From: Paenibacillus sp. FJAT-29882
Lineage (GTDB): Bacteria > Bacillota > Bacilli > Bacillales > DSM-1321
NCBI RefSeq assembly: GCF_001510645.1
Contig: NZ_LMVB01000010.1
Location: forward strand, 121,419 to 181,023
Direction of reading: 5' to 3'
DNA: 59,605 nt
In this document: one piece after another, positions 14,385-23,124 of the stretch
Layout of the letters: the number at the start of each line of letters is the position of its first letter
How positions within the stretch are numbered: the stretch's first letter is position 1
The notes under the pieces: generated by a model
What the model was told of the DNA's origin: nothing
Seen by the model: only the letters and a program-made list of their open reading frames with translations
The model's database searches: none
Translations under genes and position numbers: made by a program

Positions 14385-14448
14385 AAAGATTCTTCATAAA
14401 CGAGAAGTAATCCTTCTTCCGCTAAATTGCCCCGTTAGTGACATCTGG
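14385..14448. repeat. Dispersed repeat remnant
   Basis: ATAAACGAGAAG ... CTAAATTGCCCCGTTAGTGACATC matches the right half of the elements at 18303 and 53000 in degraded form. Confidence 0.4.
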
Positions 14449-14497
14449 TTCTAATTCCATATTGATTACCTCCTTAGTATCATTTTGGATACTATAC

Positions 14498-14509
14498 CAC
14501 TTTAAAGTG
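14498..14509. promoter_or_regulatory. Palindrome upstream of the FMN reductase gene
   Basis: CACTTTAAAGTG is a perfect 12-bp dyad 60 bp upstream of the ATG at 14570 and next to TACTATA and TACTTATA half-sites. A possible operator for a HxlR/Rrf2-type regulator. Confidence 0.35.
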
Positions 14510-14569
14510 CCTACTTATAAAAATAGTGATTATTAGTAATAATGAATTTGATAGAAAGGATGATATGAA

Positions 14570-15124
14570 ATGACAAAAATCGGTATTTTAGTTGGTAGCT
14601 TACGAAAAGAATCTTTTTCTATAAAAATTGCATCGAATGTTGCAGCTTTATTCCCCGAAGGATATGAAACAGAATTTATCGAAATCGGAAATCTACCATT
14701 CTATAATCAGGATGATGATAGTGAAAATAATGTCCTAACAGAATATACGGCATTCCGTAACAAAACAAAGCAATTTGATGCTTTTTTATTTGTAACACCT
14801 GAATATAACCGTTCTGTGCCTGCTGTATTAAGTAATGCACTAGATATAGGTTCACGACCTTATGGAGCGAGTGTATGGAATGGTAAACCAGCAGCTATTA
14901 TTACTCAATCTCCTGGTAATCTAGGCGGGTTTGGTGCAAACCACCATTTACGTCAATCACTTGTATGCTTAAATATGCCAGTGGTTCAACAACCGGAGGC
15001 TTATATTAGTAACGCTGCAGCTTTATTGGATGAGAGCGGCAAAGTTAGCAACGAAGGAACCGTTCAATTTTTACAATCATTCGTCGATGCGTTTATTGAT
15101 TTGATTGAGAAATATCAAAGGTAG
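14570..15124 (+). CDS. NADPH-dependent FMN reductase
   Basis: A 184-residue flavodoxin-fold enzyme that would pass electrons from NADPH through FMN to quinones, azo compounds or chromate. MTKIGILVGSLRKESFSIKI holds the FMN-phosphate loop GSLRKESFS, VTPEYNRSVPAVLSNALD is the flavin-edge signature, and SPGNLGGFGANHHLRQ follows. GAAAGGATG precedes the ATG. It opens a plus-strand redox pair with the SDR gene 93 bp downstream. Confidence 0.92.
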   Translation: MTKIGILVGSLRKESFSIKIASNVAALFPEGYETEFIEIGNLPFYNQDDDSENNVLTEYTAFRNKTKQFDAFLFVTPEYNRSVPAVLSNALDIGSRPYGASVWNGKPAAIITQSPGNLGGFGANHHLRQSLVCLNMPVVQQPEAYISNAAALLDESGKVSNEGTVQFLQSFVDAFIDLIEKYQR

Positions 15125-15217
15125 GAAAATTGTGGTACTTTCCTAAACACTTGCACTTAATAATTATTTTCAATACAAATTGATAGCAGTTACATAAATT
15201 AAAAGGTGGAATTATTG

Positions 15218-15961
15218 ATGGGGAAATTAGATGGTAAAGTTGCAATTATAACGGGTGGAGCACGTGGTCAAGGAGCCTCCCATGCTCAAACCTTTGTAAA
15301 TGAGGGAGCTAAGGTAGTTATCACTGATATTCTTAGCGAAGAGGGAGAATCATTAGCTAGAGAACTCGGTGAAAATGCAAAATTTATTAAACACGATGTT
15401 ACCAATGAATCTGACTGGCAAAACGTAGTTAATAAAACAGAATCGACTTTTGGACCTATTAATATACTTGTAAACAATGCTGGTATCAATTATTTCAAAC
15501 CAACTCAAGAAATGCCTGAAGAAGAATATAGAAGAGTTATTGATATTAATCAGGTAAGTGTATTTCTAGGTATGAAGACTGTATTTCCTTCTATGAGCAA
15601 AACAAAGGAAGGTTCTATTATTAACATCTCTTCTGTTGGTGGTTTGTTTAGCCAAAAAGGAGCAATAGCTTACTCGGCTTCTAAATTTGCTGTCACTGGT
15701 ATGACTAAAGCTGCAGCTCTTGATTTTGCAGAACACGGTATTCGAGTTAACTCAATCCATCCGGGAACAATTCGTACTCCAATGCTTGATGTTCCGGGGA
15801 CTGAAGAAGCAGTTAGAAGTCTTATAGAAAAAACTCCGTTAAAGAGACTTGGAGAATCTGAAGAAGTATCTAATCTTGTCTTATTCCTTGCATCTAATGA
15901 TTCAAGTTTTTCTACCGGCTCAGAATTCATTCTCGATGGAGGAGCAACAGCTAGTTTGTAA
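15218..15961 (+). CDS. SDR-family oxidoreductase (hydroxysteroid dehydrogenase-like)
   Basis: A 247-residue classical short-chain dehydrogenase. It has the cofactor loop TGGARGQGASHA, NNAG, the catalytic serine in INISSVGG and the YSASK pair (Tyr, Lys). The VKHDVTNESDW acidic residue after beta-2 (ITDILS, Asp) favours NAD(H). It resembles 3-alpha/20-beta-hydroxysteroid and glucose dehydrogenase groups; substrate unknown. ATG 15218 is preferred to the GTG at 15206 because AAAAGGTGG sits 8 bases before it. Confidence 0.92.
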   Translation: MGKLDGKVAIITGGARGQGASHAQTFVNEGAKVVITDILSEEGESLARELGENAKFIKHDVTNESDWQNVVNKTESTFGPINILVNNAGINYFKPTQEMPEEEYRRVIDINQVSVFLGMKTVFPSMSKTKEGSIINISSVGGLFSQKGAIAYSASKFAVTGMTKAAALDFAEHGIRVNSIHPGTIRTPMLDVPGTEEAVRSLIEKTPLKRLGESEEVSNLVLFLASNDSSFSTGSEFILDGGATASL

Positions 15962-15980
15962 TAATCATAATGTCTTTCTT

Positions 15981-16018
15981 ATAAGCCAAAAGAGTCATAT
16001 AGACTCTTTTGGCTTATA
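15981..16018 (+). terminator. Terminator of the FMN reductase-SDR unit
   Basis: Stem ATAAGCCAAAAGAGTC / GACTCTTTTGGCTTAT, 16 bp perfect, 5-base loop. It can also terminate transcription from the right. Confidence 0.8.
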
Positions 16019-16234
16019 TACTTTGATGCTAGTATAATGTTAGCTCTCTTTTAATAGGCCTAGTGACAGGGTTCTTGTCATAGACCGCAAAGTAAATTCC
16101 ATTAGAAGGGAAAAATAGAGCCTGCTAAGATCAAACATTCTTGTAAAGAGATTTGGTAATCGTTTTGGAAATGTTTTTTGGTAAACTTCAAAGCTGATCG
16201 TATCAATAACCATTAAAGTTTTATCTTTATAACT

Positions 16235-16771
16235 TTATAATAACTTTTTAATATCTTCTTCAATTTCACCAGGATTCACAGTTGGTGCGTAACGTTTAAC
16301 AACTTTTCCATCTTGATCAATTAAAAACTTCGTAAAGTTCCATTTAATCGTTGATCCTTCCAACAATTCTGGTGAATTTGCAAGTAAATGTTGGTATAAG
16401 GAGCTGTTTTCATCTAGACCTATATCCTCTGGTGCTTGTTCACGTAGGTATTTATACAAAGGGTGTGCATTTTCACCATTCACCTCTATTTTTTGAAAAA
16501 GAGGAAATGTCACATTATAATTTAATGAGCAGAAGCCGCTAATTTCATCATCTGTTCCGGGTTCTTGCCCTCCAAATTGATTGCAAGGGAAGCCTAATAC
16601 CGTAAATCCATTTTCTTTGTATGTTCCATATAACTTTTCAATTCCTTCATATTGAGGTGTTAATCCACATTTACTTGCAGTGTTTACAATTAACAGAACT
16701 TTACCTTTAAAGTTGTCGAGACCAATCTCTTCCCCCTTTGATAAATTTGCTTGAAATGAGTGTACTGACAT
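16235..16771 (-). CDS. Glutathione peroxidase-like thiol peroxidase
   Basis: A 178-residue cytosolic peroxidase. NTASKCGLTPQ carries the peroxidatic Cys35, FPCNQFGGQEPG the catalytic Gln plus a possible resolving Cys, and IKWNFTKFLIDQDG the catalytic Trp/Asn. Bacterial members of this type mostly use thioredoxin-like reductants. ATG 16771 is chosen because GAAGGAG lies 7 bases before it; an extension to 16807 has none. It is monocistronic. Confidence 0.94.
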   Translation of the reverse strand: MSVHSFQANLSKGEEIGLDNFKGKVLLIVNTASKCGLTPQYEGIEKLYGTYKENGFTVLGFPCNQFGGQEPGTDDEISGFCSLNYNVTFPLFQKIEVNGENAHPLYKYLREQAPEDIGLDENSSLYQHLLANSPELLEGSTIKWNFTKFLIDQDGKVVKRYAPTVNPGEIEEDIKKLL

Positions 16772-16939
16772 ATTATTTTCTCCTTCATGAATCAATTTGG
16801 TTTCCATGCTATTTTACATCATAATGGTAAATCAACGTGACTAGATCTACTTATTATCGAACATTTTTTTAACCAACACTGTCCACTTTTTAGCCATTTT
16901 GTTCTCTCACACATTCAAACTGTTTCGTTACCGAAATCT

Positions 16940-17801
16940 GGTTCTGGTGCAAATACTTGAAGAAAATATAAAAAAGCGAAAGTTTTCTAGTGACCCCTGA
17001 TCCTAAGCAATTAGTCCAAACAGTTGGTGGATGAATTCTTTTTGATTTTGGACAGACTTCTCCCTTTGGAGAATCTGTTCTTTTTTGATCATGTGCATAG
17101 CCTCTATCCCCGCAATAATTCGTTTGGCAGTCCGTAAGGACTTTAATCCAAGCATCGGGCGAATTCGTTTTTTAATAAAGCGATGATCCTGCTCCACGAT
17201 ATTGTTGAGATATTTAACTTGCCTTAGTTGGATGCCTTCAGGCATCTGCTTTTCTTCTTTTAACTCTTGGATAGCGATTGGATAAGCTGGGTTTTTGTCT
17301 ACTGTTATCACACGAGGCTTAGAAACGTGCGAAAAAGCCAAGGCTTTCTTAAAAAAGCGTTTGGCTGCTTGTTTATCCCTTGATTCGCTTAGACAAAAAT
17401 CAATGGTATTCCCTTCTGAATCAACGGCACGATACAGGTACATCCATTGACCTTTGATTTTCACATAGGTTTCATCTACTCTCCAGGAGTCATTGGTTGA
17501 CTTAAGATGACGCCGTACTCTTTCATCTAATTCAGGCCCATATTGATGTACCCAACGCATAATCGTTGTGTGAGCCATGGATAAGCCTCGTTCCTCCATC
17601 AATTCCACCAAACCACGAAAACTGAGACTGTACCGTAGGTACCATCTAACCGTTAATAAAATAATGTCAGGCTGATAATGTTTCCATTTGAATTCTACTG
17701 GTTTTTTCATACTGATACACGTCCTTTTTAGTTTAGTAGTATCAGTATGTCCAAGATTTAGAGATTAGTTTCAAGTTAGCTGAAATTTTTGCACCAGAAC
17801 C
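16940..17801 (-). mobile_element. IS6-family insertion sequence (IS240-like), 862 bp
   Basis: Terminal inverted repeats GGTTCTGGTGCAAA (16940-16953) and TTTGCACCAGAACC (17788-17801) are perfect over 14 bp and enclose one DDE transposase. The 8-bp flanks (CGAAATCT and ATAAAAGG) do not match, so there is no target duplication and the copy probably mediated a deletion or cointegrate resolution. Confidence 0.93.
17003..17710 (-). CDS. IS6-family DDE transposase
   Basis: A 235-residue transposase that catalyses replicative, cointegrate-forming transposition. The DDE triad is D79 (WRVDETYVKI), D138 (VITVDKNPAY) and E173 (IVEQDHRFIKKR), the D-x58-D-x34-E spacing of IS6/IS26/IS240 elements. An N-terminal HTH (LVELMEERGLSMAHTTIMRW) precedes the catalytic domain. 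Length is complete and the frame is intact, so the element is probably active. Confidence 0.95.
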   Translation of the reverse strand: MKKPVEFKWKHYQPDIILLTVRWYLRYSLSFRGLVELMEERGLSMAHTTIMRWVHQYGPELDERVRRHLKSTNDSWRVDETYVKIKGQWMYLYRAVDSEGNTIDFCLSESRDKQAAKRFFKKALAFSHVSKPRVITVDKNPAYPIAIQELKEEKQMPEGIQLRQVKYLNNIVEQDHRFIKKRIRPMLGLKSLRTAKRIIAGIEAMHMIKKEQILQREKSVQNQKEFIHQLFGLIA

Positions 17802-18103
17802 ATAAAAGGACTGCTTTGATTACTAGCTACAATATATTTGTTTTTCTAATGGTACCTTTATTTTTTATTCTAAGAAGACTAGAAAAACTACAAATTAATC
17901 CGTGGGGAATTCATGATTTTTGGCATATTTTTTTGCAACTATTTTTTATAGTCGCTCCAATAATCAGTTTATTTATTTCATTTTCCATAGAAGAAATAAA
18001 ATTTAAAGTGCTTAAATTACTAATGATTATATTAAGTTTAGTTTGTATATACTATACTACCTTACCACTAATTTTTTCATGGATAGGATATTTCACTCGG
18101 TAA
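17801..18103 (+). pseudogene. Membrane protein gene truncated by the IS6 element
   Basis: About 100 codons with three hydrophobic segments (SYNIFVFLMVPLFFILRR, IFLQLFFIVAPIISLFISFS, KLLMIILSLVCIYYTTLPLI). The frame runs back into the IS terminal repeat, so the apparent start MHQNHK is encoded by the IS end and the true N terminus is lost. Family not recognised. The terminator at 18128 follows. Confidence 0.65.
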
Positions 18104-18127
18104 TTCTTATACCTAAGAAAAACACAT

Positions 18128-18178
18128 AAAGCCTCAAATAATTCCTCATCTTACTTAAGTGAGGGTTATTTAGGCTTC
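18128..18178 (+). terminator. Terminator after the truncated membrane protein
   Basis: AAAGCCTCAAATAA / TTATTTAGGCTT outer stem with an inner CCTCA / TGAGG. Confidence 0.65.
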
Positions 18179-18302
18179 CTGATGTCTGTCGTATTCAAAA
18201 AACTACTTTATATTTTGAGTGATTTTTTACAGGCAAGAAAAATAAACTATCTACTTAACAAGCATAATAGCAATCTATTTATTAAATAGTATTAAAATGT
18301 TA

Positions 18303-18367
18303 AAAGCCCAATTTCTCAGTATTATAAACGAGAAATTAGGCTTTCTTTATTTCACAATCGCGCCCTC
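18303..18367. repeat. Dispersed hairpin repeat (GAGAAATTAGGCTTT type)
   Basis: AAAGCCCAATTTCTC / GAGAAATTAGGCTTT stem, T-rich tail, then ACAATCGCGCCC. Full-length relative at 53000-53066; degraded relatives near 12680, 14385 and 39687. The hairpin is a good terminator in either direction. Confidence 0.55.
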
Positions 18368-18489
18368 TTCTTGATAATCTATACTAGTAAATAATAACCG
18401 ATGAATAACCGATGGAACTTCGATTAAATTCCCTGTTTGTTTAATATGGAATTAAGCTGCAAATATGAATTTCAGGTTGACGGGGGGAT

Positions 18490-19509
18490 TTATCTGATCT
18501 CACTTGTCTTGGTTTTAAATAAATGAATGTTATCTATAGATTTCCCAGTTCCGATTGATACACAATCAAGAGGATCCACCGCTATAAGGACAGGAATTTG
18601 TGTTTTTTTACTAATAACTTTATCCAAATTACGCAGCAAAGCACCGCCACCTGTTAACATGATACCTCTTTCCATTATATCGGCAGCAAGTTCAGGTGGT
18701 GTTTCTTCCAATGTGTTTCTTACCGTATCGACGATGGCATAAATAGTATCACTTAATGCAACCTGAATTTCCTTTGCCGGAATTTCAATAGTTTTTGGCA
18801 GTCCTGTCAATAGATAGCGGCCCCGAATTTCCATGTTTTTAATGCCGTCCGTATCTCCGGCAGAACCGATTTCCACTTTAATGTTCTCAGCCGTCCGTTC
18901 TCCAATCATTAAATTATAATTTTTTCGTATATAACTAATGATTGCCCTATCCATTTCATCACCGGCAACCCTTATAGATTGGCTAGTTACTATTCCTCCA
19001 AGAGAAACGACTGCTACTTCTGTTGTACCGCCGCCGATATCGACAACCATGCTTCCTGTCGGTTCCCAAACTGGCAAGCCGGCTCCAATTGCCGCAGCAA
19101 TTGGTTCTTCAATCGGAAAGGCATCGCGTGCTCCTGCTTGTTTAGTTGCTTCAATCACGGCACGCATTTCTACCGTTGTAATTCCAGATGGTACACACAC
19201 CATTACATGCGGCTTGTTGGCAGATACACTTTGTTTTTGCGCTTCTCTTATGAAATGTTTCAACATCGTTGTCGTTGTTTCATAATCCGCAATGACACCA
19301 TCTTGTATTGGGCGCACGGCAACCACGTTCCCAGGAGTACGTCCAATCATGTTTCTCGCATCATTACCGACAGCAATAATTTTTTTTGTATCTGTTTCTA
19401 CAGCAACGACAGAAGGCTCTCGTAAAACAATACCTTTCCCTTTTACAAAAACAAGTGTGTTGGTTGTTCCTAAATCGATTCCAATATCTCTTGTACCTAT
19501 CCCAAACAT
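18490..19509 (-). CDS. mreB: MreB-like actin homologue, orphan copy
   Basis: A 339-residue cell-shape ATPase that forms membrane-associated filaments guiding wall synthesis. The actin-fold phosphate loops are clear: IDLGTTNTLVFVKGKGIVLR and MVVDIGGGTTEVAVVSLGG, with VCVPSGITTVEMRAV and IMLTGGGALLRNLDKVI. It is closest in pattern to MreB/MreBH of Bacillus. It lies outside the mreBCD-minCD cluster, next to a Mur-ligase stump, so it is an extra paralogue. The start ATG follows AAGGGGAAACC. Confidence 0.93.
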   Translation of the reverse strand: MFGIGTRDIGIDLGTTNTLVFVKGKGIVLREPSVVAVETDTKKIIAVGNDARNMIGRTPGNVVAVRPIQDGVIADYETTTTMLKHFIREAQKQSVSANKPHVMVCVPSGITTVEMRAVIEATKQAGARDAFPIEEPIAAAIGAGLPVWEPTGSMVVDIGGGTTEVAVVSLGGIVTSQSIRVAGDEMDRAIISYIRKNYNLMIGERTAENIKVEIGSAGDTDGIKNMEIRGRYLLTGLPKTIEIPAKEIQVALSDTIYAIVDTVRNTLEETPPELAADIMERGIMLTGGGALLRNLDKVISKKTQIPVLIAVDPLDCVSIGTGKSIDNIHLFKTKTSEIR

Positions 19510-19564
19510 TATGGTTTCCCCTTCATAAAAAACTGTATTTTCAGAACAATGAATAAATTATATA

Positions 19565-19708
19565 TTACATACCCATTTGTTGTAAAAGATATTGAACAAG
19601 TTCTTTATCGGAGGTAGTTGGTAATTAAAATTTTTGTTGATACGCTTCTGTTCCTTTTCCTGCTATAAAAACCCAATCCCCTTCATCCACCTGCTCTAAC
19701 GCTCCCTA
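19565..19708 (-). pseudogene. MurE-type Mur ligase, C-terminal stump
   Basis: The minus strand reads ALEQVDEGDWVFIAGKGTEA YQQKF, stop, then in register LPTTSDKELVQYLLQQMGM. The DWVFIAGKGxExYQ motif is the ADP-binding end of MurE/CapB-like ligases. It has an internal stop and only about 45 residues remain. It lies directly upstream of mreB, so a wall-synthesis gene pair was probably intact once. Confidence 0.5.
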
Positions 19709-19736
19709 ATTAAATAATGAATATAAATTCAAAATG

Positions 19737-19934
19737 TCAATAACTTTCATAGCCGATTAAAGACTTAGATAAGGGGATTTCAAGGTGTTTCAACCAATTA
19801 TCTTGTAAACTACCTACTGGTTTCGAAAGCTTGAAATGGACAAGCTTTTTATCCCGTCCTAAATTTAGAACAGGGTTATGCTTGTTTGAGCTTTTAAAAT
19901 CAAATAACTTTATTGTCTTTTTATACATTAGCAC
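19737..19934 (-). CDS. Hypothetical protein, doubtful
   Basis: A 65-codon frame (MYKKTIKLFDFKSSNKHNPV, then GSLQDNWLKHLEIPLSKSLI). The composition is protein-like and lysine-rich, but no convincing ribosome site precedes either start codon and no family is recognised. It may be a small accessory gene or a remnant of the plasmid-like module beside it. Confidence 0.3.
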   Translation of the reverse strand: MLMYKKTIKLFDFKSSNKHNPVLNLGRDKKLVHFKLSKPVGSLQDNWLKHLEIPLSKSLIGYESY

Positions 19935-19972
19935 GTTTCTAATAACCTTGCGTTAGCAGGGGTTTTTCTTAT

Positions 19973-20821
19973 TTAATGGGGATCAAGAAACCCTCCTAAT
20001 CGCCATTGGTTCCACTGATTATTCTTCTCTGCTCTACCTGGTACAACGCAATAATCTGTTACTTCAGTATTCATGCCTTCAAAAACTATAGGTAATTGTT
20101 TATGTTGAGTATGTACATAATTAGCAATCCAGCGTCTAGCCTCTTGTATACCCTTTAAGTTGCTATGCAGCATCTCTTTCTTTCCACCCATTATCATTTC
20201 AACCGTATAAACTTTCAACTTCTTGCTACCAGTTATGAGAAAGTGGCATTCGTCTTCTTTATTGACATGACTAATGATTTGGGTTGGCATACCCGATGAT
20301 CGGCGTTTCGATTTAAAATGGTCTGTAATGTAGAGGAATTCATTAAGTAAGTAGTGGTTTATAGAGTCTTGGGATGTATGAATTTTCTTTAGTGCAGAAA
20401 TAACATCAGTCCATGTTAATCTAATTATTTTGGCATTTTCTCCTAGTAGTTTCTGGTGCGCTGCAATTTGCGCTTCGTCGAGTACCCCTCTAATCTTAAA
20501 TTCAAATAATAGATTGAAATTATTACCACAAATCCATGCATCTGGGATAGAACCTGAGTTATCTTCATATTTATTTTGGTTATCGATCGCATTTTTGTAC
20601 GGGGCAATGCCGATGATATACTCGTATTCTTTTAGCTCTTGAGGACAGTATTTCACACGAGTATTTATCTTCATTTGTTTAAAGCTAAATTCTTTTGCAG
20701 AATCTGGTATGAGACTCTTTAAGAAATCTTCGGCTAAATCACAACCATCTCTTGCTAAGATATTCATTAAGATATTTGTATAATGATCTTCTTCTTGTCC
20801 TTGATATTGAAAAATCTCCAT
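19973..20821 (-). CDS. PD-(D/E)XK nuclease-like protein
   Basis: A 282-residue protein. The N terminus EEDHYTNILMNILARDG fits the first helix of PD-(D/E)XK nucleases, and SIPDAWICGNNFNLLFEFKI followed by RGVLDEAQIAAHQKLL gives D94 - E107xK109 - Q118, the catalytic D-ExK-Q pattern. The second half (SRRSSGMPTQIISH, TEVTDYCVVPGRAEKNNQWN) is not recognised. GGAGAAG precedes the ATG. It may be a restriction or defence nuclease; the nearby recombinase and RHH protein suggest a mobile island or plasmid. Function beyond nuclease is inference. Confidence 0.6.
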   Translation of the reverse strand: MEIFQYQGQEEDHYTNILMNILARDGCDLAEDFLKSLIPDSAKEFSFKQMKINTRVKYCPQELKEYEYIIGIAPYKNAIDNQNKYEDNSGSIPDAWICGNNFNLLFEFKIRGVLDEAQIAAHQKLLGENAKIIRLTWTDVISALKKIHTSQDSINHYLLNEFLYITDHFKSKRRSSGMPTQIISHVNKEDECHFLITGSKKLKVYTVEMIMGGKKEMLHSNLKGIQEARRWIANYVHTQHKQLPIVFEGMNTEVTDYCVVPGRAEKNNQWNQWRLGGFLDPH

Positions 20822-20896
20822 AACTCTTCTCCTTGTAAAAAATAGCCTTTTGGTTAATGTCTCTTAATATTCGGTCGCAAGTCCTGTTTATCTTTA

Positions 20897-21049
20897 TCAT
20901 ACTTTGATACTTACGCAGAGTCCCCTATTACGTGATCGATTGCAAAAGACGAATAAACAAGGGGAGAAAGGAACTAAGTTGAATTCTTCTTTGACGATTG
21001 CAGCTAATCCATCAATGGATTTGTGCAGAACCGTTTTCCTATGAGACAT
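20897..21049 (-). pseudogene. IS66-family accessory protein TnpB (OrfB) fragment
   Basis: A 50-codon frame reading MSHRKTVLHKSIDGLAAIVK then EEFNLVPFSPCLFVFCNRSR. This is the KSIDGLAAIV.EEF.LDPFS..LFVFCNR core of IS66 Orf2. It breaks off after CNRSR, and no other IS66 gene is present. A relic lying between the nuclease-like gene and the HTH/RHH gene. Confidence 0.75.
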
Positions 21050-21054
21050 GTATA

Positions 21055-22023
21055 TTAAACTTCTTTAAAGATGTTCTTTTCAATTAATCGCTCTAGCCAA
21101 AGACTCATGCTAATGCCTTCCTCTTCAGCAGCATCCATTACTTGTTTTAACATCTTTTTTGGCAGTTCCACAGTCGTTTTTCGATATGTACTTTTGAATA
21201 TAAGTAAATCGTTTTCTCTTAGAATTTCCCCTTCTCTTAAGCATGGAAGCAAGTCCGAAATTGAGAAAGCTTGAATTGATGATAAGTCTTTCTCTCCAGC
21301 TCGGACTAAAAGTAGAATAGAACTATCAAGAAGTACTCTCACTCGGATATTCTCCATCCCCCAAACCTGGTATAAGTAATCCATAAAAGAATTTAACCAA
21401 ATGGTATCAGATGGAATTTCAAAGGTAACATACCCCTTATATTCAAGAGTGTCAGCATGTATCGGATAACTAGGAACAAGTTGATATACCTTTACTCCTT
21501 CTTCATACGGAATCCACTTTTGATTTGATTGAATTAAGAAACCCCAATCGTTTTGTTCGTTCCGAGTTATGCGGGCCTCTGTTATTTTGGAAGAATAAAA
21601 TTTTTGAAATAAGGCAACACCATTTCTACTATCATAAAATTCACTCCGTGTAGGTCGATCATCTCTACTCGGGGTAAGGAGTTTTTCTGCTTGCTGTAAT
21701 TCTACGGCTGATATGACGTATGTTTTTCTTTCATCCCCCACCGGGACTTCACTTGCTTTAATTGTACCTTCTTGAATTAGTTTATAAATCTTTTGAACCG
21801 AAACTCCTAATCTTTTTGCAACCTCTGAAGGGCGAAATCCTTTTGGCTGAGTCTCCAGCTCTTGGGCAATTGCATCTACTTCTGCTCTTTGATACCGGAC
21901 TTCTCGAATAGAACGGTACGGATCTGGAATTTTGATAATTTTTTTCTGCTTCCCCCAATGGTACACTGTAGCTTTAGAGATACCTAATTTGTCTGCTACT
22001 TCCTGCTGTGTATACCAATCCAT
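21055..22023 (-). CDS. Plasmid-type DNA-binding protein: two HTH domains plus C-terminal RHH
   Basis: A 322-residue protein. The first HTH is MDWYTQQEVADKLGISKATV with YHWGKQKKI; the second is RPSEVAKRLGVSVQKIYKLI. The middle third is not recognised. The last 45 residues (RKTTVELPKKMLKQVMDAAE, EEGISMSLWLERLIEKNIF) match a CopG-type ribbon-helix-helix. ATG 22023 is chosen because AAAGGAGTGAGTG precedes it. Proteins of this kind sit beside tyrosine recombinases on Bacillus plasmids; a role in segregation, copy control or recombination-directionality is inferred. Confidence 0.72.
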   Translation of the reverse strand: MDWYTQQEVADKLGISKATVYHWGKQKKIIKIPDPYRSIREVRYQRAEVDAIAQELETQPKGFRPSEVAKRLGVSVQKIYKLIQEGTIKASEVPVGDERKTYVISAVELQQAEKLLTPSRDDRPTRSEFYDSRNGVALFQKFYSSKITEARITRNEQNDWGFLIQSNQKWIPYEEGVKVYQLVPSYPIHADTLEYKGYVTFEIPSDTIWLNSFMDYLYQVWGMENIRVRVLLDSSILLLVRAGEKDLSSIQAFSISDLLPCLREGEILRENDLLIFKSTYRKTTVELPKKMLKQVMDAAEEEGISMSLWLERLIEKNIFKEV

Positions 22024-22168
22024 GACACTCACTCCTTTGTTCCTGATTGTTGAATAAACGACATTAAATTTCATATCTCTTTCTTATTGTATTCTGAATC
22101 TCATATTTTTTGATGTAATTAGCTTATTTCTAAGCCATAACTATTCATAAATGATATGAGCAGCACGC

Positions 22169-22335
22169 TAATTTAAATTGTCTTCTAATAGACTAATTAG
22201 TTCAAAATAAAGACGTTCTGATACCTCTACACTACATGGATAAATATGAATATCTAAAAAAGAAGGAATAATGTCGACATAATCATTTACCGCTTCCCTT
22301 AAGCTATCTTTTAACCATAATTTCAAATTGAAAAA
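22169..22335 (-). pseudogene. Unidentified C-terminal remnant in the plasmid-like module
   Basis: The minus strand is open for about 55 codons ending TAG: LWLKDSLREAVNDYVDIIPS then FLDIHIYPCSVEVSERLYFE and LISLLEDNLN. Protein-like but unrecognised, and without a start. The remainder of 22024-22531 shows no other gene. Confidence 0.4.
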
Positions 22336-22531
22336 AATTGAAATGCCGAGAAACGCTCTTAGACGAAAATAGAATAACTTTTACGACCTAACACCTTACT
22401 ATTTCTCTTGAAATTCCAATCTCAGCATTAGGTGTTTTAGGTATTCGGATTATATGGTGAATGCCATTTAATTTATCACCTCTATAACTCTCATATTTTC
22501 AAATTACTTTATTATCTGTTTACACTACTCA

Positions 22532-22834
22532 CTAAATGGTTAGTTCTTCATGATACAAAATAGCTTCTTGTTGTTTGAAACGAACTCGATATTGTAAACG
22601 CGGCTGCACAATGACTTCGATTACTTCTCCACGCTTTTTCTCAAGCTCTTTTATGTAATAATAACTTTCAGAATCTTCTTCCTCCGTCACATTCAACTGC
22701 ACGCGAACTAAGTCCCCCTTTTCATATGGAACTAAACGTTCAATTCGTACAGGAGCTACTTCACTAATTTTTTTTACATCTGATTTTTCATCTAAATATT
22801 TTGGGAATTCGAGTTTTACATCTGTATCTATCAT
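22532..22834 (-). CDS. Hypothetical plasmid-module protein
   Basis: A 100-residue acidic protein (MIDTDVKLEFPKYLDEKSDV, RIERLVPYEKGDLVRVQLNV, YYYIKELEKKRGEVIEVIVQ, PRLQYRVRFKQQEAILYHEE). The second half looks like a small beta-barrel, with spacing reminiscent of KOW/SH3-like or CarD-like folds, but no family is certain. CAGGTGGTG precedes the ATG. It is divergent from the tyrosine recombinase across a very A+T-rich 290-bp gap. Confidence 0.6.
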   Translation of the reverse strand: MIDTDVKLEFPKYLDEKSDVKKISEVAPVRIERLVPYEKGDLVRVQLNVTEEEDSESYYYIKELEKKRGEVIEVIVQPRLQYRVRFKQQEAILYHEELTI

Positions 22835-23124
22835 TTTATCACCACCTGAATGAATATGTATAAATATCTATATAATACTATTTTTGTATATTTTAATTAT
22901 ATTATATATATTTATAGATATCAAAGTATATACATAATAAATCAGAATCTAATAATATATACTTTAAATTTAACATAAACAAATGTATTATTTATTTAGG
23001 TTATACATAATTTATATATAGTTGATATTTGTTATAATAGATTATAAGGTACGTAATATGGGATATTTTATTTTATATTCTTGTGTTTATCTGTTATGAG
23101 TATCTAAAAAAGAAGGTGTTATGA
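22835..23124. other. Extremely A+T-rich divergent intergenic region
   Basis: About 290 bp of nearly pure A/T with many TATATA runs. It ends with TTGTTATAATAG, a good -10 (TATAAT) for the recombinase, and TAAGGT. It could hold the divergent promoters, a recombination core site or a replication/partition site. No iterons were seen. Confidence 0.45.

Noticed and set aside
16038..16214. 57-codon minus-strand frame (starts MVIDTISFEVYQKTFPKRLP)
   Set aside because: Somewhat protein-like, but no ribosome site and no recognisable family; kept only as a note.
18979..19425. 148-codon plus-strand frame
   Set aside because: Shadow of mreB on the other strand; Cys/His-rich composition is an antisense artefact.
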